Positions 1 to 4,513 of a stretch of DNA of 5,909 nucleotides are shown piece by piece. Origin of the DNA: Deltaproteobacteria bacterium RIFCSPHIGHO2_12_FULL_43_9. GTDB lineage: Bacteria > Bdellovibrionota > O2-12-FULL-43-9. Numbering within the stretch: position 1 is the stretch's first letter; every line of letters begins with the position of its first letter. Under the pieces are notes generated by a model that had not been told where the DNA came from, searched no databases, and was given only the letters and a program-made list of their open reading frames with translations. Where the stretch lies: the NCBI GenBank assembly GCA_001798265.1, contig MGRR01000101.1, positions 928 to 6,836 of the forward strand, written 5' to 3'. The position numbers and the translations under genes are program-made.

Positions 1-1465
1 GCGCGCTATGTGCGGCAGTACTTACTGTCAGGTCAGGTGAGTGCAACAGAGCCTTAAGTGTATCTTGTGAATTATTACCATGCCTTCTTGAAATTCTTAT
101 CCCATGTTCAGCAATATCCGTTCGCCTATTCCTCCCGTATTCTCTAATGTTTTCCCAAAACTTGGAAATGACCCTTTCAGAAAAGCTTGCGCCTTCCTGC
201 GCCTCCGTTGGTTTTAACACTTTTAATTTGCCACCAGCATGACTTATGTTAACTGCTGAAAAATTATCACCCGCCCTTTCGATGCTCAAAATCCCGGAAA
301 ATTTGTAGTTAATTCGCGCCAGATCATCATCAGACACGCTTTCACCCGGAAGTTTTGCAAGCAGTTTTAGGGCTACTTCTAGCGAATCTGTCGCCAAAAT
401 CGCCTGAATAAATTGCTGGGCACTAAAGGCCGAGTCAGCTTGTGGCACAACCGTTGCTATTTCTAAAAATTTTAGAGCCATTTTCTCCCTATCAAACAGT
501 CGTACATTTCCGACAGAGAATACAAGGGGCTCAAGAATGGATTCAGCCAATTCCCTAATACCAGCGTCAGTCGACTCCAGCACACCAGACCGAAATATAA
601 TTGTTGCGATGAGTAATTTGTCAGACGGTGTTGCTACGCTTCCCTTCCTTTCCATTTCTTCCGATACCAAACATTCAAAGAGTTCCAAACCCGCGAGTTG
701 GAAACGAGGATTATAAAAAACCGCCCGTGCCAAGCCTAAGGGCTTTGACCCGCTGAGATCCCCAGACTCATGTAGTTTTTTGAACACCTCAACAAAGTCT
801 GCTGGAAGTTCTGTAGCACCGGGAACGTTTCCAAAAAGTGTTTTTACTTGATAGCTGATATCGAGAAGTTCCGAGTTGCTAAACGCTTCTCCCGTCCTAT
901 CGTGAATCTCTACCATTTGCCTTAGAGTTTTTACCGTATTTTGTACTAAAGCATTAACTTTACCTTCTCGTGCCCAGACCGGCTTAAGACCTGTTCCTAA
1001 AAGCTTTTTCTCCTTGCGTGAATTTCCCTCGAGTGAGTACAATCTTCCAAGTAGTTTAACTCCTTCATCACGCAAACGTGGGTTTAGGTTTGAAGCTATT
1101 CCAAGGGCTATGTTTATAATATATGTACGAACGTAAAAATAATTTTTGTTATCAGCACGGTTATATCTTTGATAAGGGCTTTTATAAAGACCAAGCATAA
1201 CCTTGCTCAAAGTTTCTAGATCATCTGTAGTTACCGATGCGATATTCAGTTGTATAATACAAAGTTGAGTTAGTAGGGGGTCCAGATAGGTGCTCCCTAT
1301 TGTTTCGTTGTTATTATCTTTTATAATAGTATTTATCGCTGAAAGCGCATTTTTAATTATATTATCACCTGGTTCGGCAAATAGCCGCGCGGGCAGAAGA
1401 ACGGATGCGCTAATGGTAAAGATAAGCGCCAGGATTAGATTCTTTTTATTCTGAAATAACTTCAT
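1..1465 (-). CDS. Exported protein of unknown function (N-terminal 488 residues, C-terminus outside window)
   Basis: The minus-strand frame is open without a stop from the ATG at 1463-1465 to the left edge, so the gene is partial at its 3' end. I do not recognise the family. The N-terminus is a clear Sec signal peptide: MKLFQNKK (basic), then a hydrophobic stretch about residues 9-25, then a likely cleavage site after LFA (residue 30, before EP). No further membrane segment is evident, so the mature protein is probably periplasmic or surface-associated. The mature part is helix-rich and leucine-rich, with short stretches such as LRDEGVKLLGRLYSLEG and DTLKALLHSPDLTVSTAA. These resemble HEAT/TPR-like alpha-solenoid repeats, but that is inference only. 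No catalytic motif is visible. The start is supported by a strong ribosome binding site (AGGGGAG, 6 bases before ATG). A MITE-like element lies 29 bp upstream of the start, so the promoter must be inside or beyond it. Confidence 0.8.
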   Translation of the reverse strand, partial: MKLFQNKKNLILALIFTISASVLLPARLFAEPGDNIIKNALSAINTIIKDNNNETIGSTYLDPLLTQLCIIQLNIASVTTDDLETLSKVMLGLYKSPYQRYNRADNKNYFYVRTYIINIALGIASNLNPRLRDEGVKLLGRLYSLEGNSRKEKKLLGTGLKPVWAREGKVNALVQNTVKTLRQMVEIHDRTGEAFSNSELLDISYQVKTLFGNVPGATELPADFVEVFKKLHESGDLSGSKPLGLARAVFYNPRFQLAGLELFECLVSEEMERKGSVATPSDKLLIATIIFRSGVLESTDAGIRELAESILEPLVFSVGNVRLFDREKMALKFLEIATVVPQADSAFSAQQFIQAILATDSLEVALKLLAKLPGESVSDDDLARINYKFSGILSIERAGDNFSAVNISHAGGKLKVLKPTEAQEGASFSERVISKFWENIREYGRNRRTDIAEHGIRISRRHGNNSQDTLKALLHSPDLTVSTAAHSA

Positions 1466-1470
1466 TTCAA

Positions 1471-1479
1471 TCTCCCCTC
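1471..1479 (-). promoter_or_regulatory. Ribosome binding site of the exported protein gene
   Basis: On the minus strand the sequence reads AGAGGGGAGATTGAAATG. The purine-rich AGGGGAG core is a good Shine-Dalgarno match 6 bases before the ATG, which fixes the start ahead of the signal peptide. It is the best ribosome binding site in this window. Confidence 0.75.
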
Positions 1480-1494
1480 TTAAATGAGAAGTAG

Positions 1495-1632
1495 TAGACC
1501 GTTTCATAAATTTTGCGCATATTTGTCATCCCGACGAAAGTCGGGATCTAGCGCGAACTTTATAGATTCCGGCTGGAGCCTGTACCCCGTGAAAACGGGG
1601 TGCCGGAATGACAAAACTTTTGAGACGGTCTA
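1495..1632. mobile_element. MITE-like element, 138 bp, with terminal inverted repeats and GTAG target duplication
   Basis: The left end reads TAGACCGTTTCATAA; the right end, reverse-complemented, reads TAGACCGTCTCAAAA, giving 13 matches of 15. The element is flanked on both sides by GTAG (1491-1494 and 1633-1636), as expected of a 4-bp target-site duplication. It has no coding capacity. Inside are two hairpins of the window's palindrome family: 1528-1547 (8-bp stem, GAAA loop) and 1566-1609 (8-bp outer stem ATTCCGGC/GCCGGAAT enclosing an inner stem 1584-1590/1595-1601 with a GAAA loop). Non-autonomous elements of this form are normally moved by a transposase encoded elsewhere; none is visible here. 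The four-base duplication is short and could be chance. Confidence 0.6.
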
Positions 1633-1636
1633 GTAG

Positions 1637-1798
1637 GTTAAACTCCGGTCTCCGGCTTACTTTACACAGCAATTGATATGCCAAATGTTCTATACGAAAA
1701 GATACACAATCTCAATAGGTTATGAAATTATTGGGGCTTTGTTGCATAAGTAAAGTGACAGTAGGCGGCACTTTTGGCCGGTCTTTCTGTTTTTTGAT
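1637..1798. other. Intergenic stretch without a recognisable gene
   Basis: This AT-rich stretch between the MITE-like element and the palindrome cluster has no supported ORF. The motif GGGGCTTTGTTGCATAAGT at 1733-1751 resembles terminal sequences of some IS5-group insertion sequences, but no partner end or transposase is present, so it is at most a remnant. The segment 1770-1790 is an imperfect copy of 4121-4142 (see findings). Confidence 0.4.
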
Positions 1799-2035
1799 GT
1801 CATTCCGACGAAAGTCGGAATCTAGAAGACTGAGATCCCGGCTTTAGCGGTCATCCCGGTGAAAACCGGGATCTAGATCCCTGCTTTCGCCGGGATGACA
1901 TTTTCGCCGGGATGACATTTTCGCCGGGATGACATTTTGCAGTCATCCCCGTGAAAACGGGGATCCAGATTCCCGTGGAGATCCCCACGCGCTTCGCGCT
2001 GGGGATGACGCACGTCACTTTCGCGGGAATGTCAC
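1799..2035. repeat. Cluster of nested palindromic (dRS3/REP-like) repeats
   Basis: A run of GTCAT...ATGAC palindromes lies 3' of dciA. GAAA-loop hairpins with perfect 8-bp stems are at 1802-1821 (ATTCCGAC), 1853-1872 (ATCCCGGT) and 1945-1964 (ATCCCCGT). Two longer palindromes are split by other copies: ATCCCGGC near 1834 pairs with GCCGGGAT near 1890 across the 1853-1872 hairpin, and ATTCCCG at 1969 pairs with CGCGGGAAT at 2022-2030 across an inner hairpin at 1981-2006. The right arm around 1884-1933 is amplified in tandem. With dciA ending at 2071, these hairpins could also act as transcription terminators or mRNA stabilisers, but they have no U-tract, so this is inference. Confidence 0.85.
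1884..1933. repeat. 17-bp tandem repeat, about three copies, of a palindrome arm
   Basis: The unit ATTTTCGCCGGGATGAC occurs exactly at 1900-1916 and 1917-1933. It is preceded by a nearly identical 16-bp copy (CTTTCGCCGGGATGAC) at 1884-1899. The unit is the right arm of the surrounding palindrome, without its left partner. Confidence 0.9.
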
Positions 2036-2070
2036 GAAAATGCAGGATTTCGGCTATCCGGAGCGGGGGT

Positions 2071-2538
2071 TTAGTGGGTATTATGTAGCAAATGCTTCTT
2101 AACTATTCTCTCTATCAGCTCCTTAAATTCTGGATCGGCAATATGTTCGGTTGCTTCACAAAGCAGCTTATTTTCATCTGGCTTAAGATTCCTGGTTTTA
2201 AAAGGCTCTATGTTCTTTTCCGGGTCTTTTTCGAGCTCACCGACTACAAGGAAGATCTCATTAACCATGATTTTGCCAATTAATTTGTTGATGGAATCGC
2301 TTATCTGTCGTGTCATAAATTTTAGCTGGGTCATCCACCCGGGGTCGGTAACCGTAACAACCAGTCTCCCGTTTTTTAGTGATTTTGGCTGTGATCTTTT
2401 TGATAATTTTTCTCCCACAATATCATTCCAGTGGATAAAGATCTGATAAAGAAAAAGCTCTTTGTCAGCGCCAATCTTTCTAAAATGGGTTTCTATGATT
2501 TTTGAAATAGGGGATGGCTGGGGTTTGTGACCTGACAT
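2071..2538 (-). CDS. dciA: DciA family protein (DUF721), predicted replicative helicase loader
   Basis: The 155-residue protein matches the DUF721/DciA pattern: W37-NDIVG, a basic linker, P51-KSLKNGRL, then VTVTDPGWMTQLKF with W68, and ISDSINKLIG. DciA proteins assist loading or function of the DnaB helicase at replication forks in bacteria that lack DnaC or DnaI. The family core (about residues 10-100) is followed by a charged tail (EKDPEKNIEPFKTRNLKPDENK) and a C-terminal helix. The start is uncertain in one respect: the ATG has no Shine-Dalgarno sequence (upstream reads TTACATTACATTCAT), although MSGHKPQPSPISKIIE is a plausible N-terminus and no better start lies upstream. It follows the AbiEi-like antitoxin gene by 53 bp in the same direction, so it is probably read from the same transcript. 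Two decayed relatives of its first 26 codons lie near 4081-4482. Confidence 0.8.
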   Translation of the reverse strand: MSGHKPQPSPISKIIETHFRKIGADKELFLYQIFIHWNDIVGEKLSKRSQPKSLKNGRLVVTVTDPGWMTQLKFMTRQISDSINKLIGKIMVNEIFLVVGELEKDPEKNIEPFKTRNLKPDENKLLCEATEHIADPEFKELIERIVKKHLLHNTH

Positions 2539-2591
2539 ATGAATGTAATGTAATTGAAGAGATGAAAATGTCCAGATTAAAATAATTTCAA

Positions 2592-3191
2592 TTATCTTAA
2601 TTTAGCCAGTTTACGCAGAATATTCACCCTTATGGGCTTATGTGTAATCTGTTCTCGCAGCAACTTTTTAAACAGATTCTCATCGAATTCACCAAGATCA
2701 ACCTCTGGTAGCCTTGAAAATCTCTTGTTCTTTCTGGCTGAAATGTAGAGTGTATCCATGAGCGCCTTTTCGGTGGTTGCAATATAGTAGGTTAGGCGGC
2801 TATTGGATTCCTTTATACCAGAACCAAACATTTTTGGATTAAGTTGAAAAAACTCGAACGTGCCAATCGGGCTTATAAGCCTTCTGGAATGCCCTGTTGT
2901 GGCAATTTGTACAGAGCCCGGTATTTGTGAAATTACCCCATTGATATGGAGAGCTGTTAAAAAGGAAATATATCCCTGCTCGTTTCCTAAAAGAAGTTGT
3001 ATAACCCCGTATTTTGAATAAAGTGGATGACCTATTTGAGCCCATAACCCCTGAGTTACCCTGGTTACTGACCCATCGACGCTTAATCTGCTTAACTTTC
3101 TCGATGTACTGGTTATGGACTTACCGGTTCTGAATGCCATATCCCTTGTGGTAAAAAAAACATTTTCCAGGAGAAATTGATGCGGGTTCAT
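2592..3191 (-). CDS. abiEi: AbiEi-like antitoxin / transcriptional regulator
   Basis: The 199-residue protein fits the AbiEi family, the antitoxin and autorepressor of type IV AbiE toxin-antitoxin systems. The N-terminus (about 1-50) looks like a winged helix: FTTRDMAFRTGKSITSTSRKL, then DGSVTRVTQGLW. The core follows the family plan: YISFLTALHINGVISQIPG at 74-92, the GTFEF beta hairpin at 110-114, and ATTEKALMDTLYI at 138-150, which corresponds to the conserved A-x-EKAL-D-LY box. The basic C-terminus (KPIRVNILRKLAKLR) fits nucleic acid binding. The ATG overlaps the toxin stop by four bases (ATGA, 3188-3191), so the two genes are translationally coupled. The predicted role is to neutralise the nucleotidyltransferase and repress the operon through the palindrome at 3997-4024. 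A more distant relative of the AbiEi group is possible. Role by homology only. Confidence 0.75.
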   Translation of the reverse strand: MNPHQFLLENVFFTTRDMAFRTGKSITSTSRKLSRLSVDGSVTRVTQGLWAQIGHPLYSKYGVIQLLLGNEQGYISFLTALHINGVISQIPGSVQIATTGHSRRLISPIGTFEFFQLNPKMFGSGIKESNSRLTYYIATTEKALMDTLYISARKNKRFSRLPEVDLGEFDENLFKKLLREQITHKPIRVNILRKLAKLR

Positions 3192-4018
3192 TTTTTCTTG
3201 GATTGCAGAAGAGAGGTTGTAGTTTTACAAATCAGGTTCCATTGTTCTTTTGACCGGAAACCCGGTTGATACTCCTGGTCTAAATACTCCACGACCTGTC
3301 CAAGATAGTCGTAATATGTCAGGGAATGTAGTTTTTCCAAGGCGGTAATGGAGTCATTTTTAGTCAGATTTGTCTGATATAATTTGGGAATAAAACCGCC
3401 AGAATATAAAATATAGATATCAAATGGATCCCTCGCTTGTGGCACTGCCCTGTGAGCCAATGCGTTAATTTTCTGCTCTGCTACCGAACCGGATAAATAA
3501 TGCTGGCAGGCAAAAGAGAGGCGCCGATATGGCCTTACTATCTCAGGATTAATCATTTCTGATTTATAATCATCAGATAGTGATTTCCTGATGCCGCGCC
3601 TTGAAAACTCGATTTTTGTCGGAAATTCCTCTCCATTTAAATTTACCAGCCGTAATCTAAAGCGCTGTGTGATTCCTGTCTGTTTTGCCTTCCGTGGATC
3701 ATTTAATCGGAGCTCCTCAATTCCATAAACCCTAAGAGATCGCCTGAATGAAATATCTTCTAAAATCTTATACCCGTTCTTTCTCAGTGTTTCTACACCT
3801 CCGGCCAAAGCATCCAGGTCCATATCCTCGGAATAACGAGGACTGTTAAAAAAATAACGTAAATTCACGCCACCTTTTAAAACATAAAGAGTAGGATTGG
3901 ATATCTTTAAAAGACGCTCTAAAAAGAGTAGGTGGAACGCTTCGCGTTGTTGCTTGTCGTTGTAATTTTCGTATTGTCCCATTCCTGTATTATGGCTTAT
4001 AATTGACTTAAATGTCAA
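3188..4018 (-). CDS. abiEii: AbiEii-like nucleotidyltransferase toxin
   Basis: The protein (276 residues from the first possible start) carries the AbiEii/AbiGii nucleotidyltransferase signature (PF08843): YVLKGGVNLRYFF (45-57) and RYSEDMDLD (61-69, metal-binding D65 and D67 of the polymerase-beta-type fold), then KIEFSRRG (135-142), EQKINALAHR (181-190) and ARDPFDIYIL (195-204). AbiEii toxins are GTP-binding nucleotidyltransferases, and related MenT enzymes add nucleotides to tRNA; the substrate here is not evident. The longest frame begins with TTG at 4018, directly after an in-frame TAA and inside a palindromic operator, with no ribosome binding site. The ATG at 3982 (MGQYENYNDK, 264 residues) is more credible. 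A promoter-like TTGACA-18-CATAAT would place the transcript start almost on that ATG, suggesting a leaderless message. Gene order is toxin then antitoxin, the reverse of classical abiE. Confidence 0.8.
   Translation of the reverse strand: MTFKSIISHNTGMGQYENYNDKQQREAFHLLFLERLLKISNPTLYVLKGGVNLRYFFNSPRYSEDMDLDALAGGVETLRKNGYKILEDISFRRSLRVYGIEELRLNDPRKAKQTGITQRFRLRLVNLNGEEFPTKIEFSRRGIRKSLSDDYKSEMINPEIVRPYRRLSFACQHYLSGSVAEQKINALAHRAVPQARDPFDIYILYSGGFIPKLYQTNLTKNDSITALEKLHSLTYYDYLGQVVEYLDQEYQPGFRSKEQWNLICKTTTSLLQSKKK
3989..4018 (-). promoter_or_regulatory. Candidate promoter of the abiE-dciA operon
   Basis: On the minus strand TTGACA (4013-4018) is followed after 18 bases by CATAAT (3989-3994), a good sigma-70-type pair. 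Six bases later comes ATG 3982, so transcription would begin at or next to the start codon. A second possible -10 box, TATAAT, lies in the upstream palindrome arm near 4017-4022 but has only weak -35 matches. Both overlap the operator palindrome. Confidence 0.5.
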
Positions 4019-4024
4019 TTATAA
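3997..4024. promoter_or_regulatory. Perfect 11-bp-arm palindrome, probable AbiEi operator
   Basis: TTATAATTGAC (3997-4007) and GTCAATTATAA (4014-4024) are exact reverse complements separated by TTAAAT. The palindrome overlaps both candidate promoters of the toxin-antitoxin operon and the TTG codon at 4018. Published AbiEi antitoxins bind inverted repeats in the abiE promoter for negative autoregulation. Binding of this one by the protein at 2592-3191 is inference. Confidence 0.7.
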
Positions 4025-4080
4025 TACGTAATAGAAAAAGACAAATGCACCCATCCACCTAATATTATTGGAAAATTGCG

Positions 4081-4131
4081 CACTTTTTCGGCTCCGATAT
4101 TTTCGAAATGAGTCTCCGTGACTTTTGATAT
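4081..4131 (-). pseudogene. Remnant of dciA codons about 11-26 (copy L)
   Basis: Read on the minus strand from 4131, one frame gives ISKVTETHFENIGAEKV, against ISKIIETHFRKIGADKE at residues 11-27 of the intact DciA (11 of the first 16 residues identical; about 34 of 48 bases). Many of the base differences are at third codon positions, so the fragment comes from a diverged gene that was once under protein-level selection, not from a fresh copy of the neighbour. Homology stops at about 4081, and the frame ends near the abiE promoter. Confidence 0.6.
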
Positions 4132-4143
4132 GGTCTTTCTGTC

Positions 4144-4192
4144 ATCGCGAGCACCCTCGTCATCCTGAGCGGAGCGAAGGATCTCTCGCGAT
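4144..4192. repeat. Nested palindrome upstream of abiE
   Basis: Outer arms ATCGCGAG (4144-4151) and CTCGCGAT (4185-4192) are exact reverse complements. Between them sits another complete repeat (CGTCATCCTGAG...AAGGATCTC, 4158-4185). The arrangement is best read as one palindrome inserted into the loop of another. Confidence 0.7.
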
Positions 4193-4195
4193 TGT

Positions 4196-4237
4196 CGTCA
4201 TCCTGGGGTGACCATTCGTCATCCTGGGGTGACCATT
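4196..4237. repeat. 21-bp tandem duplication of a palindrome left arm
   Basis: Two exact 21-bp units beginning CGTCATCCTGGGGTGACC occupy 4196-4216 and 4217-4237. A third, diverging unit (CGTCATCCTGAGCC) starts at 4238 and forms the left arm of the large inverted repeat. Confidence 0.9.
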
Positions 4238-4312
4238 CGTCATCCTGAGCCGAAGGCGAAGGATCTCTTCGCAATTTAACAGGAGATCCTTCGCCTTCGG
4301 CTCAGGATGACG
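4238..4312. repeat. 30-bp perfect inverted repeat with 15-base loop
   Basis: 4238-4267 (begins CGTCATCCTGAGCCGAAG) and 4283-4312 (ends CGGCTCAGGATGACG) are exact reverse complements over 30 bp. The loop at 4268-4282 is TTCGCAATTTAACAG. It can form a very stable hairpin in RNA from either strand or a cruciform in DNA. It lies between the divergent abiE and leuS genes, so it is not an obvious terminator for either. Confidence 0.95.
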
Positions 4313-4416
4313 TTGCTTCGTCTCAGGATGACGTTGCTTCGTCTCAGGATGACGTTGCTTCGTCTCAGGATGACGTTGCTTCGTCTCAGGATGACGTTGC
4401 TTCGTCTCAGGATGAC
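4312..4416. repeat. Five exact 21-bp tandem repeats
   Basis: Five identical units (start GTTGCTTCG, end TCTCAGGATGAC) occupy 4312-4332, 4333-4353, 4354-4374, 4375-4395 and 4396-4416, preceded by a diverged unit that is the right arm of the 30-bp inverted repeat. Identity of all five copies implies recent expansion. Open frames through the array (for example HPETKQR repeated on the minus strand) look incidental. Confidence 0.95.
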
Positions 4417-4482
4417 GAAAATGAGTTTCCACTAAATTCCGGAAAAAATCCTTTTGATATGGGAGATGGTTGTCCTTGACAT
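4417..4482 (-). pseudogene. Remnant of the dciA 5' end (copy R)
   Basis: From 4482 the minus strand reads ATGTCA, as in dciA, then seven bases in place of fifteen, then codons for PSPISK (4469-4452, as DciA residues 8-13), an unrelated insert of about 20 bases, and finally codons for ETHF (4429-4418, as DciA residues 16-19). The palindrome block begins directly after this. The fragment is frame-disrupted and cannot make DciA. The match of PSPISK and ETHF in the right order and strand is the support; the ATGTCA match alone could be chance. Confidence 0.5.
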
Positions 4483-4513
4483 AAAATAGGACCTATATGA
4501 GAACCTATCGGAA

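Noticed and set aside
1733..1751. Insertion sequence end (GGGGCTTTGTTGCATAAGT)
   Set aside because: It resembles some IS termini but has no matching inverted end, target duplication or transposase fragment in the window.
1799..2035. Rho-independent terminator of dciA
   Set aside because: Hairpins are strong, but none is followed by a T-rich tract on the appropriate strand, and they belong to the dispersed repeat family. A termination role is possible but not shown.
4141..4416. Possible CRISPR array
   Set aside because: The repeats are directly abutting 21-bp tandem units with no unique spacers, and they are arms of palindromes. No cas gene is present.
4065..4432. Minus-strand open frames through the palindrome block (HPETKQR repeats and QDDEWSPQDD-type repeats)
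   Set aside because: They consist almost wholly of palindrome and tandem-repeat DNA, which is stop-poor in several frames. They have no ribosome binding site and no recognisable domain. The METHFR at one start is explained by the decayed dciA fragment.
4476..4504. Promoter for leuS at TTGACA (4476-4481)
   Set aside because: No acceptable -10 box lies 16-18 bases downstream; TATATG is only 12 bases away. The promoter of leuS is therefore left uncalled.
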